This document shows, one piece after another, positions 40,901 through 51,766 of a DNA stretch of 64,000 nucleotides. The position numbers were made by a program, and so were the translations under genes. Source of the stretch: Metallyticus violacea. Lineage: Eukaryota; Arthropoda; Insecta; Mantodea; Metallyticidae. Every line of letters begins with the position of its first letter. The first letter of the stretch is position 1. The stretch is from the NCBI GenBank assembly GCA_030762175.1, contig JAUJEO010000019.1:3416001-3480000 (forward strand). Direction: 5' to 3'. Below the pieces are notes generated by a model. It did no database searches. It was not told the origin of the DNA and saw only the letters and a list, made by a program, of their open reading frames with translations.

Positions 40901-42950
40901 AAAAAAATTTTTTTTCTTTTCGAGATTCTTTGCGCATATAATGCTTTACTGAGGCTATCAAACTAGTATAATGAAAGAGAACCAGTTATCTCAAATAAGT
41001 ACGGAAAAAAGTGATTCAAACGACGTTTCCAAACTTCGAAAAAAATTTTTTTTCTTTTCGAGATTCTTTGCGCATAATATGCTTTACTGAGGCTATCAAA
41101 TTAGTATAATGAAAGAGAACCAGTTATCTCAAATAAGAACGGAAAAAAGTGATTGAAACGACGTTTCCAAACTTCCAAAAAAATTTTTTTTCTTTTCGAG
41201 ATTCTTTGCGCATAATATGCTTTACTGAGGCTATCAAACTAGTATAATGAAAGAGAACCAGTTATCTCAAATAAGAATGGAAAAAAAGTGTATCTAAGGA
41301 AGTTTCCAAACTTCGAAAAAAAATTTTTTTCATTTCGAGATTCTTTGCGCATAATATGCTTTTCTGAGGCTATCAAACTACTATAATGAAAGAGAACCAG
41401 TTATCTCAAATAAGAACGGAAAAAAGTGATTCAAACGACTTTTCCAAACTTCGAAAAAAATTTTTTTTCTTTTCGAGATTCTTTGCGCATAAAATGCTTC
41501 TCTGAGGCTATCAAACTAGTATAATGAAAGAGAACCAGTTATCTCAAACAAGAACGGAAAAAAAGTGATTTAAACGAAGTTTCCAAACTTCGAAAAAAAT
41601 TTTTCTACTTTTCGAGATTCTTTGCGCATAATATGATTATCTGAGGCTATCAAACTAGTATAATGAAAGAGAACCAGTTATCTCAAATAAGAACGGAAAA
41701 AATTGATTCAAACGACGTTTCCAAACTTCGAAAAAAATTTTTTTTTATCTTTTCGAGATTCTTTGCGCATAATATGCTTCTCTGAGGCTATCAAACTAGT
41801 ATAATGAAAGAGAACAAGTTATCTGAAACAAGAACGGAAAAAAAGTGATTCTAACGAAGTTTCCAAACTTCGAAAAAAATTTTTTTTCTTTTCGAGATTC
41901 TTTGCGCATAATATGCTTTTCTGAGGCTATCAAACTAGTATAATGAAAGAGAACCAGTTATCTCAAACAAGAACGGAAAAAAAGTGATTTAAACGAAGTT
42001 TCCAAACTTCGAAAAAAAATTGTTTTCTTTTCGAGATTCTTTGCGCATAATATGATTTTCTGAGGCTATGAAACTACTATAATGAAAGAGAACCAGTTAT
42101 CTCAAATAAGAACGGAAAAAAGTGACACAAACGACGTTTCCAAACTTCGAAAAAAAATTTTTTTCTTTTCGAGATTCTTTGCGCATAATATGCTTTACTG
42201 AGGCTATCAAACTAGTATAATGAAAGAGAACCAGTTATCTCAAATAAGAACGAAAAAAAAGTGATTCTAAAGAAGTTTCCTAACATCAAAAAAAAAAAAA
42301 TTTTCTTTTCGAGATTCTTTGCGCTTAATATGCTTTTCTGAGGCTATCAAACTAGTATAATGAAAGAGAACCAGTTATCTCAAATAAGAACGGAAAAAAA
42401 GTGATTCTAACGAAGTTTCCAAACTTCGAAAAAAAATTTTTTTCTTTTCGAGATTCTTTGCGCATAATATGCTTTTCTGAGGCTATCAAACCAGTATAAT
42501 GAAAGAGAACCAGTTAGCTCAAATAAGAACGGAAAAAAAGTGATTCTAACGAAGTTTCCAAACTTCAAAAAAAATTTTTTTTCTTTTCAAGATTCTTTGC
42601 GCATAAAATGCTTCTCTGAGGCTATCAAACTAGTATAATGAAAGAGAACCGGTTATCTCAAACAAGAACGGAAAAAAAGTGATTTAAACGAAGTTTCCAA
42701 ACTTCGAAAAAAATTTTTCTACTTTTCGAGATTCTTTGCGCATAATATGATTATCTGAGGCTATCAAACTAGTATAATGAAAGAGAACCAGTTATCTCAA
42801 ATAAGAACGGAAAAAATTGATTCAACGACGTTTCCAAACTTCGAAAAAATTTTTTTTTATCTTTTCGAGATTCTTTGCGCATAATATGCTTCTCTGACGC
42901 TATCAAATTAGTATAATGAAAGAGAACCAGTTATCTCAAATAAGAACGGA
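34952..42950. repeat. 8.6-kb higher-order unit, copy 2 (shortened)
   Basis: It follows copy 1 directly and keeps the same order of variants at an offset of 8599 to about 42240. There AACGGAAAAAAAG is replaced by AACGAAAAAAAAG and the offset falls to about 8460, a loss of one 139-bp monomer. Parallel sequence fades out between 42773 and about 42950, where CTTCTCTGACGC and CAAATTAG forms take over. Small differences such as GAGGCCATC near 35273 and TCTTTCCGCAT near 37189 show it is not a perfect duplicate, so this event looks older than the 6788-bp one. Confidence 0.82.
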
Positions 42951-43668
42951 AAAAAGTGATTCAAACGACGTTTCCAAACTTCGAAAAAAATTTTTTTTCT
43001 TTTCGAGATTCTTTGCGCATAATATATTTTACTGAGGCTATCAAACTAGTATAATGAAAGAGAACCAGTTATCTCAAATAAGAACGGAAAAAAAGTGATA
43101 CAAACGAAGTTTCCAAACTTCAAAAAAATTTTTTTTCTTTTCGACATTCTTTGCGCATAATATGCTTTTCTGAGGCTATCAAACTAGTATAATGAAAGAG
43201 AACCAGTTATCTCAAACAAGAACGGAAAAAAAGTGATTTTAAAGAAGTTTACAAACGTCGAAAAAAAATTTTCTTCTTTTCGAGATTCTTTGCGCATAAT
43301 ATGCTTTTCTGGGGCTATCAAACTAGTATAATGAAAGACAACCAGTTATCTCAAATAAGAACGGAAAAAAAGTGATTCAAACGAAGTTTCCAAACTTCGA
43401 AAAAAAATTGTTTTCTTTTCGAGATTCTTTCCGCATAATATGATTTTCTGAGGCTATCAAACTACTATAATGAAAGAGAACTAGTTATCTCAAATAAGAA
43501 CGGAAAAAAGTGACACAAACGACGTTTGCAAACTTCGAAAAAAAATTTTTTTCTTTTCGAGATTCTTTGCGCATAATATGCTTTACTGAGGCTATCAAAC
43601 TAGTATAATGAAAGAGAACCAGTTATCTCAAATAAGAACGGAAAAAAAGTGATTCTAACGAAGATTCC
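42773..43668. repeat. 896-bp block, first copy
   Basis: The block matches 45125-46020 at an offset of 2352 (17 monomers). Shared private markers are ATTCAACGACG (one A missing), CTTCTCTGACGC, a CAAATTAG monomer, a GAAAGACAACC monomer, TCTTTCCGCAT and GACGTTTGCAAAC. One visible difference is AATAAGAACGG here against AATAAAAACGG near 45430. It ends inside a monomer at AAGATTCC, after which the sequence switches to TAACATCAAAA. Confidence 0.85.
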
Positions 43669-43690
43669 TAACATCAAAAAAAAAAAATTT
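43661..43690. other. Chimeric monomer at a recombination junction
   Basis: AAGATTCC is followed by TAACATCAAAAA. Elsewhere AAGATTCC is followed by AAACTTCG (46013 onward, 25772 onward) and TAACATC is preceded by AAGAAGTTTCC (for example 34787 onward). The monomer therefore joins the left part of one type to the right part of another across the shared bases TTCC. Relative to the 46.0-46.3 kb order, two intervening monomers are missing at this point. Confidence 0.8.
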
Positions 43691-45124
43691 TTCTTTTCGA
43701 GATTCTTTGCGCTTAATATGCTTTTCTGAGGCTATCAAACCAGTATAATGAAAGAGAACCAGTTAGCTCAAATATGAACGGAAAAAAAATGATTCTAACT
43801 AAGTTTCCAAACTTCGAAAAAAATTTTTCTACTTTTCGAGATTCTTTGCGCATAATATGATTATCTGAGGCTATCAAACTAGTATAATGAAAGAGAACCA
43901 GTTATCTCAAATAAGAACGGAAAAAATTAATTCAAACGACGTTTCCAAACTTCGAAATTTTTTTTTTTTATCTTTTCGAGATTCTTTGCGCATAATATGC
44001 TTGTCTGAGGCTATCAAACTGTATAATGAAAGAGAACTAGTTATCTCAAATAAGATCTGAAAAAAGTGATTCTAACGACGTTTCCAAACTTCGAAAAAAA
44101 TTTTTTTTCTTTTCGAGATTCTTTGCGCATAATATGCTTTTCTGAGGCTATCAAACTACTATAATGAAAGAGAACCAGTTATCTCAAATAAGAACGGAAA
44201 AAAGTGATTTAAACGACGTTTCCAAAGTTCGAAAAAATTTTTTTTCTTTTCGAGATTCTTTGCGCATAATATGCTTTACTGAGGCTATCAAACTAGTATA
44301 ATGAAAGAGAACCAGTTATCTCAAATAAGAACGGAAAAAAGTGATTCAAACGACGTTTCCAAACTTCGAAAAAAAATTTTTTTCTTTTCGAGATTCTTTG
44401 CGCATAATATGCTTTACTGAGGCTATCAAACTAGTATAATGAAAGAGAACCAGTTATCTCAAATAAGAACGGAAAAAAGTGATTTAAACGACGTTCCCAA
44501 ACTTCGAAAAAAATTTTTTTTCTTTTCGAGATTCTTTGCGCATAATATGCTTTACTGAGGCTATCAAACTAGTATAATGAAAGAGAACCAGTTATCTCAA
44601 ATAAGAACGGAAAAAGTGATTCAAACGACGTTTCCAAACTTCGAAAAACATTTTTTTTCTTTTCGAGATTCTTTGCGCATATAATGCTTTACTGAGGCTA
44701 TCAAACTAGTATAATGAAAGAGAACCAGTTATCTCAAATAAGTACGGAAAAAAGTGATTCAAACGACGTTTCCAAACTTCGAAAAAAATTTTTTTTCTTT
44801 TCGAGATTCTTTGCGCATAATATGCTTTACTGAGGCTATCAAATTAGTATAATGAAAGAGAACCAGTTATCTCAAATAACAACGGAAAAAAGTGATTGAA
44901 ACGACGTTTCCAAACTTCCAAAAAAATTTTTTTTCTTTTCGAGATTCTTTGCGCATAATATGCTTTACTGAGGCTATCAAACTAGTATAATGAAAGAGAA
45001 CCAGTTATCTCAAATAAGAATGGAAAAAAAGTGATTCTAAGGAAGTTTCCAAACTTCGAAAAAAAATTTTTTTCATTTCGAGATTCTTTGCGCATAATAT
45101 GCTTTTCTGAGGCTATCAAACTAC
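43669..45124. repeat. ~1.45-kb CTTGTCTGAGG block, extra copy
   Basis: The block parallels 39925-41380 at an offset of 3744 (27 monomers) and carries the second-subtype markers GCATATAATGC (near 44676) and AAGTACGG. Private changes include AATATGAACGG near 43774, AATTAATTC near 43926, AAAAACATTTT near 44646 and AATAACAACGG near 44877. It is inserted between the two 896-bp copies. Confidence 0.8.
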
Positions 45125-46020
45125 TATAATGAAAGAGAACCAGTTATCTCAAATAAGAACGGAAAAAATTGATTCAACGACGTTTCCAAACTTCGAAAAA
45201 ATTTTTTTTTATCTTTTCGAGATTCTTTGCGCATAATATGCTTCTCTGACGCTATCAAATTAGTATAATGAAAGAGAACCAGTTATCTCAAATAAGAACG
45301 GAAAAAAGTGATTCAAACGACGTTTCCAAACTTCGAAAAAAATTTTTTTTCTTTTCGAGATTCTTTGCGCATAATATATTTTACTGAGGCTATCAAACTA
45401 GTATAATGAAAGAGAACCAGTTATCTCAAATAAAAACGGAAAAAAAGTGATACAAACGAAGTTTCCAAACTTCAAAAAAATTTTTTTTCTTTTCGACATT
45501 CTTTGCGCATAATATGCTTTTCTGAGGCTATCAAACTAGTATAATGAAAGAGAACCAGTTATCTCAAACAAGAACGGAAAAAAAGTGATTTTAAAGAAGT
45601 TTACAAACGTCGAAAAAAAATTTTCTTCTTTTCGAGATTCTTTGCGCATAATATGCTTTTCTGGGGCTATCAAACTAGTATAATGAAAGACAACCAGTTA
45701 TCTCAAATAAGAACGGAAAAAAAGTGATTCAAACGAAGTTTCCAAACTTCGAAAAAAAATTGTTTTCTTTTCGAGATTCTTTCCGCATAATATGATTTTC
45801 TGAGGCTATCAAACTACTATAATGAAAGAGAACTAGTTATCTCAAATAAGAACGGAAAAAAGTGACACAAACGACGTTTGCAAACTTCGAAAAAAAATTT
45901 TTTTCTTTTCGAGATTCTTTGCGCATAATATGCTTTACTGAGGCTATCAAACTAGTATAATGAAAGAGAACCAGTTATCTCAAATAAGAACGGAAAAAAA
46001 GTGATTCTAACGAAGATTCC
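45125..46020. repeat. 896-bp block, second copy
   Basis: It matches 42773-43668. The left edge is exact: 42772 is G (CTAG) and 45124 is C (CTAC). On the right the copy continues as AAACTTCG, the ordinary continuation, which makes this the intact form and the 43668 end the broken one. Within it, the sequence from 45309 is also parallel to 25069 onward. Confidence 0.85.
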
Positions 46021-47893
46021 AAACTTCGAAAAAAATTTTTTTTCTTTTCGAGATTCTTTGCGCATAATATGCTTTACTGATGCTATCAAACTAGTATAAT
46101 GAAAGAGAACCAGTTATCTAAAATTAGAACGGAAAAAAAGTGATTCTCAGGAAGTTTCCAAACTTCGAAAAAAATTTTTTTTTATTTCGAAATTCTTTGC
46201 GCATAATATGCTTTTCTGAGTCTATCAAACTAGTATAATGAAAGAGAACCAGTTATCTCAAATAAGAACGAAAAAAAAGTGATTCTAAAGAAGTTTCCTA
46301 ACATCAAAAAAAAAAAAATTTTCTTTTCGAGATTCTTTGCGCTTAATATGCTTTTCTGAGGCTATCAAACTAGTATAATGAAAGAGAACCAGTTATCTCA
46401 AATAAGAACGGAAAAAAAGTGATTCTAACGAAGTTTCCAAACTTCGAAAAAAAATTTTTTTCTTTTCGAGATTCTTTGCGCATAATATGCTTTTCTGAGG
46501 CTATCAAACCAGTATAATGAAAGAGAACCAGTTAGCTCAAATAAGAACGGAAAAAAAGTGATTCTAACGAAGTTTCCAAACTTCGAAAAAAAATTTTCTA
46601 CTTTTCGAGATTCTTTGCGCATAATATGATTATCTGAGGCTATCAAACTAGTATAATGAAAGAGAACCAGTTATCTCAAATAAGAACGGAAAAAATTGAT
46701 TCAAACGACGTTTCCAAACTTCGAAAATTTTTTTTTTTATCTTTTCGAGATTCTTTGCGCATAATATGCTTGTCTGAGGCTATCAAACTGTATAATGAAA
46801 GAGAACTAGTTATCTCAAATAAGATCGGAAAAAAGTGATTCTAACGACGTTTCCAAACTTCGAAAAAAATTTTTTTTCTTTTCTGGATTCTTTGCGCATA
46901 ATATGCTTTTCTGAGGCTATCAAACTACTATAATGAAAGAGAACCAGTTATCTCAAATAAGAACGGAAAAAAGTGATTTAAACGACGTTTCCAAAGTTCG
47001 AAAAAATTTTTTTTCTTTTCGAGATTCTTTGCGCATAATATGCTTTACTGAGGCTATCTAACTAGTATAATGAAAGAGAACCAGTTATCTCAAATAAGAA
47101 CGGAAAAAAGTGATTCAAACGACGTTTCCAAACTTCGAAAAAAAATTTTTTTCTTTTCGAGATTCTTTGCGCATAATATGCTTTACTGAGGCTATCAAAC
47201 TAGTATAATGAAAGAGAACCAGTTATCTCAAATAAGAACGGAAAAAAGTGATTTAAACGACGTTTCCAAACTTCGAAAAAAATTTTTTTTCTTTTCGAGA
47301 TTCTTTGCGCATAATATGCTTTACTGAGGCTATCAAACTAGTATAATGAAAGAGAACCAGTTATCTCAAATAAGAACGGAAAAAAGTGATTCAAACGACG
47401 TTTCCAAACTTCGAAAAATTTTTTTTTTCTTTTCGAGATTCTTTGCGCATAATATGCTTTACTGAGGCTATGAAACTAGTATAATGAAAGAGAACCAGTT
47501 ATCTCAAATAAGAACGGAAAAAAGTGATTCAAACGACGTTTCCAAACTTAGAAAAAATTTTTTTTTCTTTTCGAGATTCTTTGCGCATAATATGCTTTAC
47601 TGAGGCTATCAAACTAGTATAATGAAAGAGAACCAGTTATCTCAAATAAGAACGGAAAAAAGTGATTGAAACGACGTTTCCAAACTTCCAAAAAAATTTT
47701 TTTTCTTTTCGAGATTCTTTGCGCATAATATGCTTTACTGAGGCTATCAAACTAGTATAATGAAAGAGAACCAGTTATCTCAAATAAGAATGGAAAAAAA
47801 GTGATTCTAAGGAAGTTTCCAAACTTCGAAAAAAAATTTTTTTCATTTCGAGATTCTTTGCGCATAATATGCTTTTCTGAGGCTATCAAACTA
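45309..47893. repeat. Dispersed copy of 25069-27652
   Basis: The offset is 20240 at the left and 20241 at the right. The block includes the first-subtype CTTGTCTGAGG segment with GGCTATGAAAC near 47470 and ACTTAGAAAA near 47546. At its left edge 25068 is T and 45308 is G; at its right edge 27653 is C and 47894 is G. Private changes such as TTTTCTGGATTC near 46880 and GGCTATCTAAC near 47055 show later mutation. Confidence 0.83.
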
Positions 47894-48063
47894 GTATAAT
47901 GAAAGAGAACCAGTTATCTCAAACAAGAACGGAAAAAAAGTGATTTAAACGAAGTTTCCAAACTTCGAAAAAAATTTTTCTACTTTTCGAGATTCTTTGC
48001 GCATAATATGATTATCTGAGGCTATCAAACTAGTATAATGAAAGAGAACCAGTTATCTCAAAC
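47894..48063. repeat. Linking segment of about one monomer
   Basis: Between two blocks that parallel the 25-30 kb region, this stretch holds a GATTTAAACGAAG monomer with ATTTTTCTAC followed by a GATTATCTG monomer. It resembles 32920-33065 more than the region it replaces, because 27.8 kb has GTTATTTAAACGAAATTTCC. Across it the offset to the 25-30 kb region falls from 20241 to 19824, exactly 417 bp or three monomers. Confidence 0.7.
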
Positions 48064-49267
48064 AAGAACGGAAAAAAGTGATTCAAACGACGTTTCCAAA
48101 CTTCGAAAAAAATTTTTTTTTTTTCGAGATTCTTTGCGCATAATATATTTTACTGAGGCTATCAAACTAATATAATGAAAGAGAACCAGTTATCTCAAAT
48201 AAGAACGGAAAAAAAGTGATACAAACGAAGTTTCCAAACTTCAAAAAAAATTTTTTTTCTTTTCGACATTCTTTGCGCATAATATGCTTTTCTGAGGCTA
48301 TCAAACTAGTATAATGAAAGAGAACCAGTTATCTCAAACAAGAACGGAAAAAAAGTGATTTTAAAGAAGTTTACAAACGTCGAAAAAAAATTTTCTTCTT
48401 TTCGAGATTCTTTGCGCATAATATGCTTTTCTGGGGCTATCAAACTAGTATAATGAAAGAGAACCAGTTATCTCAAATAAGAACGGAAAAAAAAGTGTTT
48501 CTAACGAAGTTTCGAAACTTCGAAAAAAAATTTTTTTCTTTTCGAGATTCTTTGCGCATAATATGCTTTACTGAGGCTATCAAACTAGTATAATGAAAGA
48601 GAACCAGTTATCTCAAATAAGAACGGAAAAAAAGTGATTCAAACGAAGTTTCCAAACTTCGAAAAAAAATTGTTTTCTTTTCGAGATTCTTTGCGCATAA
48701 TATGATTTTCTGAGGCTATCAAACTACTATAATGAAAGAGAACCAGTTATCTCAAATAAGAACGGAAAAAAGTGACACAAACGACGTTTCCAAACTTCGA
48801 AAAAAAATTTTTTTCTTTTCGAGATTCTTTGCGCATAATATGCTTTACTGAGGCTATCAAACTAGTATAATGAAAGAGAATCAGTTATCTCAAATAAGAA
48901 CGGAAAAAAAGTGATTCTAACGAAGTTTCCAAACTTCGAAAAAATTTTTTTTCTTTTCGAGATTCTTTGCGCATAATATGCTTTTCTGAGGCTATCAAAG
49001 TAGTATAATGAAAGAGAACCAGTTATCTCAAATAAGAACGGAAAAAAAGTGATTCTAACGAAGTTTCCAAACTTCGAAAAAAATTTTTTTTCTTTTCGAG
49101 ATTCTTTGCGCATAATATGCTTTACTGATGCTATCAAACTAGTATAATGAAAGAGAACCAGTTATCTAAAATTAGAACGGAAAAAAAGTGATTCTCAGGA
49201 AGTTTCCAAACTTCGAAAAAATTTTTTTTTTATTTCGAAATTCTTTGCGCATAATATGCTTTTCTGA
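48064..49267. repeat. Dispersed copy of 28240-29452
   Basis: The offset is 19824 (for example 29038 and 48862 match). It also parallels the 36.8-38.05 kb stretch of the second 8.6-kb unit. It carries the run of ten or more T in ATTTTTTTTTTTCGAG, the CAAACTAATATAATG monomer, GACATTC, TTTACAAACGTCG and CAAAGTAG forms. A private change is GAATCAGTT near 48879, where most copies have GAACCAGTT. Confidence 0.8.
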
Positions 49268-51766
49268 GGCTATCAAACTAGTATAATGAAAGAGAACCAG
49301 TTATCTCAAATAAGAACGGAAAAAAGTGACACAAACGACGTTTCCAAACTTCGAAAAAAAATTTTTTTCTTTTCGAGATTCTTTGCGCATAATATGCTTT
49401 ACTGAGGCTATCAAACTAGTATAATGAAAGAGAACCAGTTATCTCAAATAAGAACGGAAAAAAAGTGATTCTAACGAAGTTTCCAAACTTCGAAAAAATT
49501 TTTTTTCTTTTTGAGATTCTTTGCGCATAATATGCTTTTCTGAGGCTATCAAAGTAGTATAATGAAAGAGAACCAGTTATCTCAAATAAGAACGGAAAAA
49601 AAGTGATTCTAACGAAGTTTCCAAACTTCGAAAAAAATTTTTTTTCTTTTCGAATTCTTTGCGCATAATATGCTTTACTTATGCTATCAAACTAGTATAA
49701 TGAAAGAGAACCAGTTATCTAAAATTAGAACGGAAAAAAAGTGATTCTCAGGAAGTTTCCAAACTTCGAAAAAAATTTTTTTTTATTTCGAAATTCTTTG
49801 CGCATAATATGCTTTTCTGAGGCTATCAAACTAGTATAATGAAAGAGAACCAGTTATCTCAAATAAGAACGAAAAAAAAGTGATTCTAAAGAAGTTTCCT
49901 AACATCAAAAAAAAAATTTTTTCTTTTCGAGATTCTTTGCGCTTAATATGCTTTTCTGAGGCTATCAAACTAGTATAATGAAAGAGAACCAGTTATCTCA
50001 AATAAGAACGGAAAAAAAGTGATTCTAACGAAGTTTCCAAACTTCGAAAAAAATTTTTTTCTTTTCGAGATTCTTTGCGCATAATATGCTTTTCTGAGGC
50101 TATCAAACCAGTATAATGAAAGAGAACCAGTTAGCTCAAATAAGAACGGAAAAAAAGTGATTCTAACGAAGTTTCCAAACTTCAAAAAAATTTTTTTTCT
50201 TTTCGAGATTCTTTGCGCATAAAATGCTTCTCTGAGGCTATCAAACTAGTATAATGAAAGAGAACCAGTTATCTCAAACAAGAACGGAAAAAAAGTGATT
50301 TAAACGAAGTTTCCAAACTTCGAAAAAAAATTTTCTACTTTTCGAGATTCTTTGCGCATAATATGATTATCTGAGGCTATCAAACTAGTATAATGAAAGA
50401 GAACCAGTTATCTCAAATAAGAACGGAAAAAATTGATTCAAACGACGTTTCCAAACTTCGAAAAAAATTTTTTTTATCTTTTCGAGATTCTTTGCGCATA
50501 ATATGCTTCTCTGAGGCTATCAAACTAGTATAATGAAAGAGAACCAGTTATCTCAAATAAGAACGGAAAAAAGTGATTCAAACGACGTTTCCAAACTTCG
50601 AAAAAAATTTTTTTTTCTTTTCGAGATTCTTTGCGCATAATATATTTTACTGAGGCTATCAAACTAGTATAATGAAAGAGAACCAGTTATCTCAAATAAG
50701 AACGGAAAAAAAGTGATACAAACGAAGTTTCCAAACTTCAAAAAAAATTTTTTTTCTTTTCGACATTCTTTGCGCATAATATGCTTTTCTGAGGCTATCA
50801 AACTAGTATAATGAAAGAGAACCAGTTATCTCAAACAAGAACGGAAAAAAAGTGATTTTAAAGAAGTTTACAAACGTCGAAAAAAAATTTTCTTCTTTTC
50901 GAGATTCTTTGCGCATAATATGCTTTTCTGGGGCTATCAAACTAGTATAATGAAAGACAACCAGTTATCTCAAATAAGAACGGAAAAAAAAGTGTTTCTA
51001 ACGAAGTTTCCAAACTTCGAAAAAAAATTTTTTTCTTTTCGAGATTCTTTGCGCATAATATGCTTTACTGAGGCTATCAAACTAGTATAATGAAAGAGAA
51101 CCAGTTATCTCAAATAAGAACGGAAAAAAAGTGATTCAAACGAAGTTTCCAAACTTCGAAAAAAAATTGTTTTCTTTTCGAGATTCTTTGCGCATAATAT
51201 GATTTTCTGAGGCTATCAAACTACTATAATGAAAGAGAACCAGTTATTTCAAATAAGAACGGAAAAAAGTGACACAAACGACGTTTCCAAACTTCGAAAA
51301 AAAATTTTTTTCTTTTCGAGATTCTTTGCGCATAATATGCTTTACTGAGGCTATCAAACTAGTATAATGAAAGAGAACCAGTTATCTCAAATAAGAACGG
51401 AAAAAAAGTGATTCTAACGAAGTTTCCAAACTTCGAAAAAAAATTTTTTTCTTTTCGAGATTCTTTGCGCATAATATGCTTTACTGATGCTATCAAACTA
51501 GTATAATGAAAGAGAACCAGTTATCTAAAATTAGAACGGAAAAAAAGTGATTCTCAGGAAGTTTCCAAACTTCGAAAAAAATTTTTTTTTATTTCGAAAT
51601 TCTTTGCGCATAATATGCTTTTCTGAGGCTATCAAACTAGTATAATGAAAGAGAACCAGTTATCTCAAATAAGAACGAAAAAAAAGTGATTCTAAAGAAG
51701 TTTCCTAACATCAAAAAAAAAAAATTTTTCTTTTCGAAATTCTTTGCGCTTAATATGCTTTTCTGG
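49268..51766. repeat. 2499-bp higher-order unit, copy 1 (18 monomers)
   Basis: The unit repeats directly after itself at an offset of exactly 2499. Landmarks in order are GACACAAACGACG, CTTTTTGAGATTC, CAAAGTAG, CTTTTCGAATTC, ACTTATGC, CTCAGGAAG, TAACATCAAAA, GCTTAATATGC, CCAGTTAGCTC, GCATAAAATGC, GATTATCTG, ATCTTTTCGAG, GCATAATATAT, CGACATTC (50761), AAACGTCG, GACAACC and CAGTTATTTC. The left edge is a point difference, A49267 against G51766. Confidence 0.9.
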
